Assembly: GCA_025200525.1 (NCBI GenBank) | Contig: CM045770.1 | Span: 129,484,200-129,548,199 of the forward strand | DNA: 64,000 nt | Source: Camellia lanceoleosa | Taxonomy: Eukaryota; Streptophyta; Magnoliopsida; Ericales; Theaceae | Direction: 5' to 3' | Shown: one piece after another, positions 1 to 11,250 of the stretch | How the letters are laid out: every line of letters begins with the position of its first letter | Position numbering within the stretch: position 1 is the stretch's first letter | Notes under the pieces: generated by a model | The model's input: the letters and a program-made list of their open reading frames with translations, nothing else | The model's database searches: none | What the model was told of the DNA's origin: nothing | Translations under genes and position numbers: made by a program

Positions 1-764
1 TCGCTGTAACCCGCGTCAGGCCGCAGCAAAATATACCGAAACCGGTCTCGTTGACAATCCGGCAGACCCCCGTGGGGAGCACATCGTACCAGTCGCGAGC
101 GGTCGTAGCGCCGTAGCCTCGGAAAGAGCGAGATCCCTCCTATTGAAAATACAGTTTCAAATCAAATCAGGGGTGTATTGAAAATGCAGTTTCAAATCAA
201 ATTAGCATGATTGAATCGGATCAAGATGTTGAAAATACTTCGGCTCCAGATTAGTGATGTATTGAAAATCTGATCGCATCAGGCGATGATGTGTCAAAGA
301 TGCATTCGAATTCAGAATAATGGCGCATGAGATGCGGTTATGTGCAGTGTATACAGGGTAGTAATGTGTAAGATGCATTCAAAGGCAGATCAGCAATGTA
401 TGAAATGTAGTCAGATCAAAGCGTGCGATGCAATCAGATCAAAACAGCGCAAGAGATGCAGGTATTCGAAAGTAATATTACAGAGGAATAGAGGTGGTAC
501 CTCTACGGCAATGGCCGACAAGTGAGACATCGACTCTCTCAATAAGAGGTCGTCTGGTACATCCTCATCAAAATCAGTAAAGGTATGGATGCCTCCTGCC
601 ACTGGAATGATATGAGTCTCCGGATGGTACACCGCAGGGTCGAAGGGACGTACATCCAATGGTAACGGCTGAGGCTCAACCTCTGGCTCAGCCGCAAACT
701 CTGCCGCTAACTCTACTGGAGGAAGTGCGGGGAAACCCTCGTCATGAGGCACATCGTCTGCCAT
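1..764 (-). CDS. Antisense plant-mobile-domain gene of T1, exon 1 and partial exon 2
   Basis: The gene runs on the strand opposite to the retrotransposon. Exon 1 is 764-501 (88 codons, starting MADDVPHDEG) and ends at a GT donor after a Glu codon. Exon 2 starts at 139 after an AG acceptor and runs off the window. Both junctions are phase 0. Exon 1 contains VRPF and HTFTDFDEDVPDDLLLRE, matching VRPF and FRHFTDFNDRVPGDLLLRE in the T3 antisense gene at 55137. Exon 2 has RGYGATTARDWYDVLP against RGYGSTAAREWYTELP in T3. The T3 copy continues into a plant mobile domain (WWDTTNSFHFS and TMTPLDFA), so this is the N-terminal end of the same kind of protein. The 361-bp intron is unlike that of T3 and starts with a short degenerate repeat (140-215). 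No stop or frameshift is seen in the visible exons. The function of such element-borne mobile-domain proteins is unknown. Confidence 0.72.
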
Positions 765-1130
765 TTGAGATGGATGCAAAAGAATGATGCGAAAATGGGC
801 AAAAATGAGCAAAATGATGAAATTTAGAATAAACTCAAACCCTAAGAGAGAGAAAGTTCAAGAAAAGTTGAAAAACCCGGGAAAGTGAACTAACCTCGAG
901 AGAAGATCGGGGGAAATGATCCTTGAATGCGGGAAATGATGAAAGAAGCCTCAGATGCAATTTCTGATCGGTTCAAATCGAAGAAAACCAAGAATCCTTT
1001 GTGATGCAAGGTTGAATAGGGTGTTAGGAAACGCGTAGAATGCGCAAATCTAGAGAGAAGGCACACCTAGGAAGAAAGAAAATTGATTTCTATGGAAGGG
1101 TTTGTGAAGAAATGGGTTGGTTTTGAGCCA

Positions 1131-1260
1131 ATTTAAAGGCCCACGGCTTGAAAACCCCTTTTGCTTGAATCTGCCACCGATGGCCGGCAGGGGCACATCG
1201 GTGGCCGGCAGCATGTCATCGATGGCCGGCAGTGGATCCAGATGTCCGGCAGTGGCCGAT
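1131..1260 (-). promoter_or_regulatory. Promoter of T1 antisense gene: GCCGGC motif cluster plus TATA
   Basis: On the plus strand TGGCCGGC or a one-base variant occurs at 1181, 1202, 1223 and 1243, spaced 21, 21 and 20 bp; on the gene's strand each reads CTGCCGGCCA or close to it. A TATA-like TTTAAAT (minus strand, 1137-1131) lies about 45 bp closer to the gene, and the start codon is at 764. The same motif with the same spacing and the same orientation relative to transcription precedes the TATA box in the T1 LTR. The promoter role is inferred from position. Confidence 0.55.
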
Positions 1261-1596
1261 AGTTATCCCTGGTGACCAGCAAGCCTTCTCCAACTTTCCT
1301 GGCCTATTTGATTTTGGAATCTGTCCCCGAGTCCTAGCAATCCTGTGGAATGCTCAAAACTTGATTCGAAATGCCTCCGTGGAAGCTCGGGAATCACGTC
1401 CTCAATATACGATGGTTTACACCCATCAATGCGTACGAGGTGTATCCTTCTGACGCATCCTAAACCCTTCGGGAGGTAAACTGGAGGTCTCCTTTTAAGA
1501 TGTCTTTATTAAGCATCTTTTTCTTCTGTTGGTGTCAATTAGCATTCGTCTATTACAATGAACACCCGTCTAGTTGACACGCATTGTTTTCCTTAT

Positions 1597-2870
1597 CCCT
1601 ATTATGCATTGTCATGCATTTTCTCTATTATGCATTGTCATGCATTTTCTCTATTATGCATTGTCATGCATTTCCTTATCACACTTCGTTGTGCACTTCC
1701 TTATCATGAATTGTCATAGTTTCCTGCTTTACACATTGCTTGCGTTACTGCATGCTTTACTTACATGTGTATATATTTTTCCAGGTGGTTACACATTGTG
1801 CACGTTTCGGCGTGTGCTTTACTGACATGTGTTCATACCTTTGCTTGCTTTACACATTGCTTGCATTACTGCATGCTTTACTTACATATGTTTAGGCTTC
1901 TTATAGGTGGTTACACATTGTGCACGTTTCGGCGTATGCTTTACTGATATGTGTTCATACCTTTCCTGCTGTACGCATTGCTTGCGTTACTGCATGCTTT
2001 ACTTACATGTATACTGCATGCTTTACTTACATGTGTTTAGGTATCTTACAGGAGGTTACACATTGCTTGCATCATTGCATGCTTTACTGATATGTGTTCA
2101 TTCCTGCTGTACACATTGCTTGCGTTACTGCATGCTTTACTTACATGTGTTTAGGCATCTTACAGGAGGTTACACATTGCTTGCATCATTGCATGCTTTA
2201 CTGATATGTGTTCATTCCTGCTGTACACATTGCTTGCGTTACTGCATGCTTTACTTACATGTGTTTAGGCATCTTACAGGAGGTTACACATTGCTTGCGT
2301 CATTGCATGCTTTATTGATATGTGTTCATTCCTGCTGTACACATTGCTTGCATTACTGTATGTTTTACTTACATGTGTTTAGGCATCTTACAGGAGGTTA
2401 CACATTGCTTGCGTCATTACATGCTTTACTGATATGTGTTCATTCCTACTGTACACATTGCTTGCGTTACTGCATGCTTTACTTACATGTGTATATGTTT
2501 TTCCAGGTGGTTACACATTGTGCACGTTTCGGCGTGTGCTTTATTGATATGTGTTCATACATTTCCTGCTTTACACATTGCATGCGTTTCTGCGTGTGCT
2601 TTACTTACATGTGTTAGTTTCCTTTACACATTGCCTGCGTTAATCCCACATGCTTTACTTACATGTGTTCAAGTTCCTTTTTATACACATTGCCTGCATT
2701 AATCTCGCATGCTTTACTTACATGTGTTAGTTTCCTTTACACATTGCCTGCGTTAATCCCGCATGCTTTACTTACATGTGTTCAAGTTCCTTTTTACACA
2801 CATTGCCTGCGTTAATCCCGTATGCTTTACTTACATGTGTTTATACACACTTCGCATGCGTTGTCACGCA
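1597..2870 (+). repeat. Hypervariable 3' untranslated tandem-repeat region of T1
   Basis: Three types of tandem array are visible. Near 1600-1680 a 26-bp unit ending in TTGTCATGCATTTTCTC occurs three times. From about 1720 to 2560 a unit of about 114 bp recurs; the copies starting at 2056, 2170, 2285 and 2399 are almost identical, with more diverged ones to the left. From about 2600 to 2850 a related unit of 55-60 bp recurs four times. All share a core with TTACACATTG, GCATGCTTTACT and ACATGTG. The plus-strand reading frames across this region are by-products of the repeats. Tandem repeats at this place are known in Tat-lineage elements and can seed satellites. T3 has only single-copy sequence here (about 55.9-56.1 kb). 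Confidence 0.9.
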
Positions 2871-3305
2871 CTTTTCAAATGCATTGTTATGCATGTTTCT
2901 AACGATATTGTACCTGTTAAGTTTATTTCTTTTTCAGGCACGATATTGTATATACGGTTCATTTGAAGCTGGCATGCCCAGACGAGCCACACAGGTATTG
3001 TATGCATTCTGCGTGAAACGTGGCAAGAATTGCATATCTTTCTTACATCCTTCATGTCGGAATATGTAGAACTGTTGTTTACCTGCTTAAAACTGTTGCA
3101 CGATTTGCTTCATTACAGCATTCTTGGCATGATAATTAGTCATGCTCTTGCATCTTGCATACCGTTTGCATTTTGCCCCAACTTCCGAGCGCATCTCTGC
3201 ATGCCTATATTGATTGATTGTCTGAGTCTTTGGCCTTGTCAAAAATGGGTCGTCTCTGGACTTTGACACTAACTCCCATCACTTTGTGACTATTGAGTTC
3301 TGTCA

Positions 3306-3317
3306 AAGAGGGGCAAC
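3306..3317 (+). other. Polypurine tract of T1
   Basis: AAAGAGGGGCA followed by AC lies directly before the TGTAGACACC start of the 3' LTR. The same tract precedes the T3 3' LTR at 56554-56564. It is the expected plus-strand DNA primer. Confidence 0.8.
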
Positions 3318-6300
3318 TGTAGACACCCCATTTTCGACCGTCCTCAAGACTTGGTTGTGCTTCTATGTACACCCAACAACTAGTTCGTTTGCTCGCTGAG
3401 TACTCGACTGTCGCGGCGGAACGTCACCGGTTCGAGCTTCCCGGACCTTGTATCCTTTCTGCCCCCTTTTTGGACCTTGGCTAAGTCCTTTCTTAGTGGA
3501 CCTTTTGGTGCACTGCCGGCCATGACATGGCACTGCCGGCCATGTCTTTGTGCCTGCCAGCCTTTGGTGATGCCCTGCCGGCCAGTGGGGAGCCACTGCC
3601 GGCCATTGATGATGGCCGGCACCTCCCCTATCTCAGCTGGTTTTCCTCCAAATCTTTTGAGCCAGCTGGTTTTTTGTTTGCTCCCCTCTATACACGTGTA
3701 TGGAGGGATGGAACCCTTGTAGAGCTTCTTGAAGAAGCTTTAGCTTTGCATTCCTCTATATAAGGAGAGTGCCTCTCTCCTTAGAGGGGGTTAAGCACTT
3801 TGACAAGAGATATACCTCTCTCTCTCTCTATATTGTTGGTGTTTTGTGCCTTGAAGTTGGATTTCCTTGCACTTTTGCACTATAACCCTTAGAGACACAG
3901 CACCACCATTGGACCAAGGTTCTTGCATTTGACATGCCTTGAATACTTCATAGAGCTTGTGCTTTATGCCTCAAGAATTGGCTTTTGTGCATGCCATGGA
4001 GCACAAGCCTTTGGCTCATCATTTCAGTGCATTTTGGGTCTTATTATACCATGATGCAACTCTGTTTTATGTTGTCCAAGTCTTGTCACGATTGGTTTCA
4101 ATAGGTGTAGTACATTGCCTCTTTAAAGCCTTGCATACTTCATGTTTTTGGCTTTGTGTTCTAGCCTATGTTGGCTAGCTATGAGCTTAGTTTTGGTCTT
4201 GTTTGGACCTATTTTAGAACTGTTTTAGGTCCCATCGGCCCCTTAGGGTTTGCCTTGTATGGCCATGGCTTAAGTCCCTTCGATCACTTTGAGCTTTGAG
4301 CATCATAATATGCTATGCTTGCATTGTTAATTTGATTTGGCATCACTTTACATGAGATTTCAGAGTTTACCTCATTGTCATACATCCGTGTTTGTTGCTC
4401 CTTAAGTGTGCTTAAGAGTTGTTCTCTTTGTGCCTTAATACTTGAGCCACTTGGCATACATGTTTGCCTTGTCATTTCATGCTTTTCATGCCATCAATCC
4501 ATCACTTTTGGCCACTGATTTGGGCTTAGTTGAGAGCTGCCCACATTAGTTTAAGTCCATCCCCTTTGCATGTTGTCACATGCCTGTCTTGCATATTGTT
4601 GTATGCTTACTCGATCCTTGCATGTTGTCGCATGCTAGCCTTGCATGTTTGCATGTTCATACTGCATTTTGTCATGTTGTCCAAGGTTGTTGCCTCACAT
4701 CATGCTTGTATGCTTGTTGCATGCTTGAGATAGTTGCATGTTTCCACACTTAAGTCATATTGCATGTTTGACATGCTTATGTGTTGCATTGTTTGGATTA
4801 AGTGTTAATCCGAGCACGAGGAACGAGGGGCATTTCATACTCCGAGTGATGGGACGTGTCTCAATTCTCGGTTGCTGAAGCTCTTGATGATTCATGATAG
4901 AGTTCTAGGCTTTACTTGCTTTATGTGTGCATCCATTTTCATATCGATTTGCACAAGTTGGATCCTTGGCCATCATGCATCGGGATGCGTAATTGATGGT
5001 CGTGGATCCGACTAGGCCTCTCCCTTGATGTTTTGAGGTGATTTGGGGTGGTATGGTGCATAAATGCCCTTGGGAGACCCTCATTTTTCTTTATTTTGTG
5101 CTTTGTTGCAGGTTGGTGTCACAAAGACACCGGTGGCCGGCGATGCACCCGATGGCCTAGCAGCTTCTCATCATTGGCCTGCGATTTCGTTGTTGGCCTA
5201 AGAAGACTCCTCTCATGGCCGACAGGCCACTGGTGAATCCCCCAGCAGTGTTTTGGTAAGTTCCAGCAACAAGCACTGGAAGACACCCTGCAAACAGAGC
5301 CTCTAAAGAGCAACCGGAAGGTGTTTCGAGGTGAGGAACCGAAGTGAGCATGCATACCCTCCTCTTCTTCAAACAGAGCTGGAGCATTTTTTTTAATGCT
5401 TACTTGTTAGTTAGCATCCATTTGTAATAATTAATTTGTTAATTAATTAAGTTGTGTAATAATTAGTTGTAGCTAGTTATTAATTCGGTTTTGTAATAAT
5501 TAAGTAGCTTGTTAGCTAGTTGATTAGGCGGCTTGTATTATTTATTCGGACCCTCCAAGCGAGGGCACAATTGTAATAAGTGTGCGTGCGTGTGATGTAA
5601 GTCTTCCAACCCCACGTCTTTCTCCTTTTTATTTACCAGCTTTTGATGGTTAGATTAGGGCACGTTTTGATTAGCATACTTATGCTTGCATGTTTGCATC
5701 ATTCATCTATCTTGCATGCACCGGGCTCGGCGCATCATACTAACTGCATTGTATTTCAATTCCGAGTTGAATATGTGTTAGCTGTAGCATTATCATATGC
5801 CATCTTAGAATAGCCGAGCCTATCTTAGTTGCATACCTGTATGTGTTGCATTAGGCATTTCAGCATAGCTAGGATCATGCATTGATTACTAACTAGTTTC
5901 TATTTTGACTTGGAGTACTCTGTAAGTACTTATGCTTTAGCATCCTTGCATGCGTGTGAGTGACTGCCATGATAGCATGCTTACCATGAGGCTATTCCTG
6001 AATGCCTGTGGGTGAAGGCCGGGTTATTTGAATTGGAACAATTCATCGACTGTGAGCTTTAAGCCCACTTGAGAGTGGCAAATAATTATGTTTTCTAAGC
6101 CCACCTGAGGGTGGAAAATCCACCTCTCAGCCTACTTGCGAGTAGCACCTTTAAACCGCTTTCAAAAACAAACATGAAATGTTTTGTTCCAATTCAGGCG
6201 ATCCAGTCTATACTTGTATGCTGTGCGCATCACATAGTAAATCTAGGCTAATAACCGGAATAAGAACGCATAATGTTTTCAAAACTTGATATCATGGTTA

Positions 6301-6680
6301 GTAGAGGCCGATCTTTGATCGGGCGAGCGAGGGTGCTCACGGAGTGACCTTCCCCAATCGTACCCAAGTTCCTGAGCCGAGGCAACTTTGGTGATGACGG
6401 ATACGTGGCCTTAGGCAACGAGTCAGGGTTTCCTAAATTTCCCCAAAAATAAAATATTTAGGTGACGACTCTGTATTTGGCAAAGCAGTCCATGTTTAGC
6501 ACTTCTTTCTAAAAATCTGTTTTCCAAAACGATTTGCCGGATTTGGACTCTTTGATGATTCATTGGTCTTGCATTGCACTCTGCGAGATTAGATACAGGG
6601 TCATGACTTTGAGTCCGAACTGTAGTGAGCCCAAATGAACAAAATAGGATTTCCCCCCGGGACGTTCGGGGACGTCTACA
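3318..6680 (+). mobile_element. 3' LTR of T1 (3363 bp)
   Basis: The LTR starts TGTAGACACCCC and ends CGTTCGGGGACGTCTACA. It holds a GCCGGC motif cluster (3513-3620), a TATATAA box (3757-3763), a GCATG-rich central tract (about 4.5-4.8 kb) and a 3' half that aligns with the T3 LTR, for example the ATTATTTATTCGGACCCTC block at 5535 against 59627. No coding region is seen in it. The first 200 bp differ from T3 apart from the terminus, so it belongs to a sister subfamily. CCTAG at 6681-6685 would be the target duplication, but the left flank is outside the window. Confidence 0.88.
3513..3763 (+). promoter_or_regulatory. LTR promoter of T1: phased CTGCCGGC array and TATA box
   Basis: CTGCCGGC or a one-base variant lies at 3513, 3533, 3554, 3575 and 3596, spaced 20, 21, 21 and 21 bp; an inverted copy is at 3613. 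A clear TATATAAGG box follows at 3757, about 140 bp downstream. The spacing is close to two helical turns, which would put all sites on one face of the DNA. The box and its place in the LTR make a retrotransposon promoter likely; the motif's binding protein is unknown. Confidence 0.65.
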
Positions 6681-7855
6681 CCTAGCTCAAAATTCTTAAT
6701 CTCTTCATGATTTCTTGACAAAGATGAGTTAAGAACAAATATTGTAAATAAATTTCCATACCTTAACTCAAATCTATAGTTTGCCCCTTGATTCCCTTCA
6801 AATCCGTAGCTTTCTCATTTCTTCTCTCTCTCTAACTCACAATTTGGAGCCCTCTTCCAACAAAATAAAGAACAAAAGAGGCTATACATACATAACTTAA
6901 CTAAAAAATCTTAATTTATTCATTATGAATTATAATTTTTCAAAATCTCACCAAAAGCTCTAAAAATCATGCTAATCATAGCTATGAAGTTAGTTTTTGT
7001 TTATCGCACCTTTATGGCCTTCAATTTCAATTACAACAGATATTCCTACTTTCAACAGATATTTTTCCAAATTCACATATTTTTCATACTTAAACTTGCA
7101 AATTCATATCAAACACATAATCACATGCATAATTAAGCATAGTACGGGTTGGGTTATCACAGTCTTCCCCCCTTTAGGAAGTTTGGTCCTCCAAACTTGT
7201 TTACCTCAAGTTGAAAACAATTTCAGATATCATTTCCTTATTTCTTCTTTCCGTTCCCAAGTGGCTTCGTTCCCATGATGTTCCCTCCATTCTACTTTTG
7301 CCATTAAGATAGTCTTGCTTCGTAGTTGATCGACTTGCCGATCAAGGATTTGAATGATTTCTCCTTATAAACCACATCGTCATCTAGCATAATTAGGTGA
7401 TAGTCAATAATATGAGAAGGGTCCTGAAGATAGCCTCGCAACATTGATACATAGAACACATTGTGCACTTGCTCCATGCCCGGTGGTAAAGCAATCCAAT
7501 AGGCAATTGGACCCAATCTTTCCAAAATCTGAAATGGCCCTATATACCGAGGTGATAATTTCCCTTTCTTCTCAAATCTTGTGTGCCCTTTCATTGGAGT
7601 GACTTTGACAAAAACATAATCCCCAACTTCAAACTCCAAGTCTCTCATTCTTTGATCTGCATAGCTCTTTTGTCAGCTTTGAGCAGTTTTCAATCTCTGT
7701 TCGATGATTTGAATCTTTTCCGTAATAACTTGCACAATTTCAGGCCTAATCAACGACCTATCCTCAACCTCGGTCCAACAAACCGGAGTTCAGCATCTTC
7801 TCCATACAAAGCTTCATATGGAGTTCGGCATCTTCGAGAAGCTTTATATGGATGA
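6681..7855 (-). mobile_element. Chromovirus (Ty3-gypsy) remnant, minus strand
   Basis: Reading the minus strand from 7840 one finds the C-terminal part of an integrase, then a PPT-like run (plus-strand CTTCCCCCCTTTA at 7164-7176) and an LTR start TGTGATAACCC at 7161. The LTR is cut at 6681 by the end of the T1 LTR, so T1 inserted into it. The other end fades at about 7855, beside a tandem duplication of about 36 bp (around 7780-7850). Tekay/Del-type chromoviruses end in this way. Confidence 0.75.
7225..7840 (-). pseudogene. Chromovirus integrase C-terminus with chromodomain-like tail
   Basis: The minus strand carries the motif order typical of chromovirus integrase ends: TPYEALYG, then a segment with IRPEIVQVITEKI, then LEFEVGDYVFVKV, KGKLSPRYIGPFQILER and VHNVFYVSMLRGY, followed by a tail with ATWERKEE that resembles the chromodomain end. 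The part from 7648 to 7304 is one open frame. Upstream, a TGA replaces an Arg codon in the AQS-QKSYADQ segment. Near 7355 a frameshift moves the tail into another frame. It is therefore a broken copy without function. In intact relatives this region helps target integration to heterochromatin. Confidence 0.85.
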
Positions 7856-8685
7856 TTTGAGTAGATTTCTTTTAAAGGTTAACATCTTAATTATTTATTA
7901 CATGTGTATCTCATGTAATTTTTTAGGAATAACACAAGTATGTTTTAGATTACATTCATATTGCCAAAGACTTCAGTCAAAGCCCAAACCAATTCAGTCC
8001 CAACCCAAGTCTATGAATCTCAAACCAAAGTGTTGCCTCTTTATTGGGTGGAGCTCAACAAGTTCAACACAGTTAAGTTGCAGTCCTAGTCTTCCACGTG
8101 AGAAGCGGTTCGATCAACTTTCTATTGAGGAACGTGGAAAATTTGTTGAAGAGGCGTTAGTTAATGTGAATAACATAAAAAAGAAAAGCACAAAAAGCCA
8201 AATAGCTAGTGGATTCCACAATGAGTATATAGTGGTAAAGACAACTTAGAGATTGTCCATATGAGAAGCATCTTCTTTCATTTTTCCTTGGTCAGCAAAC
8301 TTAAGCTTTGATAAAAGCATCTCAACTACTTCTGTTTTTGGTTAAAAAAGGCTTGTTCTTAGTACTTCCTTTAGCTTATGGACAATGTTTTCATTCTTTA
8401 GTTATTTTATGTTGTTTTGCTTCTCTTAAATTTAATTGTCATTTTTTTATTACTTAATTAGTCGTACGCATTTTGACCTTTATTTGTTTTTCAACCCATC
8501 AATCTGGAAGGATCATAATTGATAAGGCATAATGCACATTCCTTTATTAGCTGGCATGCTAATCTTCTTTTGAAGAATTCTTTTTCTTTTTTTTTTTGAT
8601 AAGCTCTTTTGAAGAATTCTTTTGGATTTGACAATGATGAGGTTCTTAAAATTCATACAAGTAACGATCACTAATTCACACTTTA
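7856..8685. other. Unassigned stretch at left of CACTA
   Basis: The region has an open frame from 7818 to 8249 (plus) whose last 60 residues include RFDQLSIEERGKFVEEALVN, but no family was recognised. From 8250 to 8685 the DNA is AT-rich with stops in all frames. It may be degraded CACTA sequence upstream of the TNP2 C-terminus; nothing more can be supported. Confidence 0.35.
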
Positions 8686-9330
8686 ATGATGTTCGATTTC
8701 ATTAATAAGGATCGTAACAATAATCATAAATGCCAAAATAGTAGGTTGGTTGTGGAAGGGGAGCATGAGGGACAAACAGTTGACTTTTATAGGTACTTGA
8801 ATAGAGTGTGGGAGATGCATTATATACTTGGACATCGAGTTGTTTTATTCCAATGTGAATGGTTCAACATTGGTAGCAATAGAACATTACATACTAATAG
8901 ACATTTCACAAGTATTGATGTTAGAAGTCGATAGTATAAAGATGATTCATTTGTCTTATCAAGTCATGTGAAACAAGTTTTCTACATTAATGATATAAAG
9001 TTAGGTGGGCATTGGAAAGTCGTAGAAAGACTACAACATTGAGGAATATGGGATGTACCAGAACAAGATAGCATTGAACCTGATGATGTATTCCAACAGA
9101 ATGAAACAATTGATGTTGTCCCAGTCAGCGTTGAAGACCCCATAACAATCTCACTTCATAGAAATGACATTGATCCTCAAATTATCCCAAGTGAGGTGGT
9201 TTTACAATCAGTTAGTCGAGCACCCAGCGATGGTGTTGATGATGAAGAGGGGTGCGATAATGAAGATGATTACTACAAGCATTGGCTATCTGAGAAGATG
9301 AGCTACATACTCATTTTGATTCTAATATAG
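8686..9330 (+). pseudogene. CACTA TNP2 C-terminal region (DUF4216-like)
   Basis: The frame starting about 8686 reads KCQNSRLVVEGEHEGQTVDFY, then RVVLFQCEWFNIG and HFTSIDVRSR; after a TAG at 8932 it continues with DDSFVLSSHVKQVFYINDIKLGGHWKVVERL, then a TGA near 9040 and an acidic tail (DDEEGCDNEDDYYKHW). The order 'QNSGV..G', 'VLFKCEW', 'DPFVLASQA.QVFY' is the DUF4216 signature at the end of TNP2-type transposases. The catalytic part of TNP2 is absent. With two internal stops this is a dead remnant. Confidence 0.8.
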
Positions 9331-9458
9331 ATTTTTCCATAGAACTTTAATTATGATGTCATTTTTATGTTTGTATGACACTGTTGTTTAAGTGCCTTTG
9401 AGTTTGAGTACAATGACTATTCAAAAAGACTTTTTTTGTATATGCGTGTTTGTGTGTG

Positions 9459-9461
<3 letters not shown>

Positions 9462-9505
<44 letters not shown>
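9462..9505. repeat. (CT)n microsatellite
   Basis: About 22 uninterrupted CT units in the spacer between the two CACTA gene remnants. Confidence 0.98.
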
Positions 9506-9510
<5 letters not shown>

Positions 9511-9657
9511 CATTTTTTTTTTATTTCTTATGTCATGTTATTGTTTAGGTATTAGCCATTGTTCTGATATTGATTCTATTATACATCCATTGATATTAAT
9601 GTAATTGCTTATTTTACATATGCTTCACACATGTAATTGTTGAGTTGTTGTGCTAGA

Positions 9658-11250
9658 TAGCAGGCCCTGGTAAAGTTCGAAATGCAGTATCATCCAAAGT
9701 TTCTCTACCTACCCAACAAGCTACAGTTAGAGTTGCTACCCCTACTCAGCATGCACCACCTAATTTAACCCCATCTACTCAGAGTGTACCATCTACAAAT
9801 ACTCTAAGTATCCAGCCTGCACCATCTACAAATGCAACTACTACCTAGGCTACACCATTTATAAATGGAAGTACTACCCAGGATGCACCATCTATAACTA
9901 GTTTGCGTACTCGTTCTAGACAAGTAAGGGGTCAAACTCGAGGGAAAAGCATAGCACGTCTCATAGATAACAATGGTGGTAAAAAAACTTCCTGTTTGGA
10001 TCCCTGTAGATGCAAAAGTGCCAGGCCTTGTGCCACTACATTTACAAATGAACTTGGGTTACAGATAAGGATGGTTGCACCAATCATTAGTATAAAAAAG
10101 TGGGACAAGATTGATGAAATTCATGAAGCCTCAATCATTCAAGCAGTTCGGGTACATGTATTTTTTATTTTTAAAATAATTAGATTATCACCATTACTTG
10201 CATTTTGATATTAATAAAAGTATTCATTATATTTGCAGGATAAACTTGAAATTGTTGATTATGATAAAGATAAAAAGGTTCAGAAATGAGTCAATAAAAA
10301 GTGTAAAACTCTTTACAAAGGTTGGCGTAACCAGATGAAGACTCATTACTCGAAGTTGGTAGACACTAGTGTTGACCCTTACAGTAAACTATACAAAGGG
10401 GTCGATTATGAGGCTTGGGTATACATGATCAATCATGTATGGCTTGATGGCAATCATCAGGTAAAATTTCCTAATTTAAATAATCATGTTGTAATTTCAA
10501 TTTAATTTTAGTTATCAATTAATTATGTAGAGCTTGGCTGAAAAAGCAAAAGATAGTCGATCGAGGTTACCATATAATCATACAATGGGCTCCAAGTCAT
10601 TTCAAGCTGCAATGTATAAACATGTGATGCATTTATTATATTTAAAAGTGTGATTAAGTTAAAATTAATTATGTATGCTTACTTTTAAATGGAATTAGGG
10701 TACCGAGAAAACGGACATTGTAGACTTCTACAAAAATTCCCATTGGAGCAAGAGAAAGTCAGATTGGGTAGCCCCAATATGTGGTCAATTACATGTAAGT
10801 ATGCCAATTAATAAAGTTACATATTTATGTAAATGGTTGTATTTGTTGAAGTTGTTTACAAATTAATAGAAAGCTTTGAAAAAGCGATGTGAAGAGTCTT
10901 CAAGGCCCGGGGCAGTACCTTTAACTCAGGAGCAACTGTCAATTGAGGTTCTTGGAAAGAGATCAGGATACTAAAAAGGCTTTGGAGCTGGTCCAAAACC
11001 ATCGTCATCCAGATCTTCTGTTAGTGCACAAGCACATATTGAGGTGGTTTCGAGCCTGCAAAAACAACTAGAGTCATTGAAGAATTTGTCCGAGGTCTAG
11101 CAAGAACAAATTGCAGCCCAGAACCTGGTAGCACAAGAGCAAGCTAAAATGATTAAAATGCAAAACAAAAGATGTGAAAAGATTGAGAAGTTTATGAGGA
11201 TGCGCAAAGATCGAGCAAGCATGCAAGTTGATGAAGATGATTATCCATAA
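9658..11250 (+). pseudogene. CACTA second gene, Transposase_24 family, spliced, broken
   Basis: A multi-exon frame can be followed: an exon with a Thr/Pro/Ser-rich low-complexity start (9660-9900) and a block containing LRTRSRQVRGQTRGKS, ending with a GT donor at 10150; exon 2 from 10240 (CKTLYKGWRNQMKTHYSKL, WVYMINHVWL); exon 3 from 10532 (SRSRLPYNHTMGSKSFQAAMYKH); exon 4 from 10698 (IVDFYKNSHWSKRKSDW); a last exon from 10870 with RCEESSRPGAVPLTQEQLSIEVLGKRSGY and a Lys/Gln-rich coiled coil (11090-11250). This is the layout of plant Ptta/En/Spm Transposase_24 proteins, thought to bind the subterminal repeats. A TAG near 9847, a TGA early in exon 2 and further stops in the last exon break it. 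Confidence 0.75.

Larger units (their letters stand above)
1..6680 (+). mobile_element. Tat/Ogre-like Ty3-gypsy retrotransposon T1, 3' portion
   Basis: The window opens inside an LTR retrotransposon whose left part lies outside. In order one sees an antisense spliced gene (1-764), its GC-rich promoter cluster (around 1.2 kb), a hypervariable tandem-repeat region (1.6-2.9 kb), a polypurine tract (3306-3316) and a long 3' LTR (3318-6680). The LTR begins TGTAGACACC and ends GTCTACA, the same terminal inverted repeat as element T3 at 32-61 kb, and the second half of the LTR is clearly homologous to T3. Long LTRs, antisense extra ORFs and tandem repeats in the 3' untranslated region are known traits of the Tat lineage, which includes Ogre and Grande-like elements. 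The lineage assignment rests mostly on T3, whose pol is visible. T1 and T3 are different subfamilies, since the first part of their LTRs does not align. Confidence 0.85.

Noticed and set aside
1907..2617. 236-codon plus-strand frame in T1
   Set aside because: Translation of the 114-bp array, whose length divides by three; the same words repeat with no protein logic.
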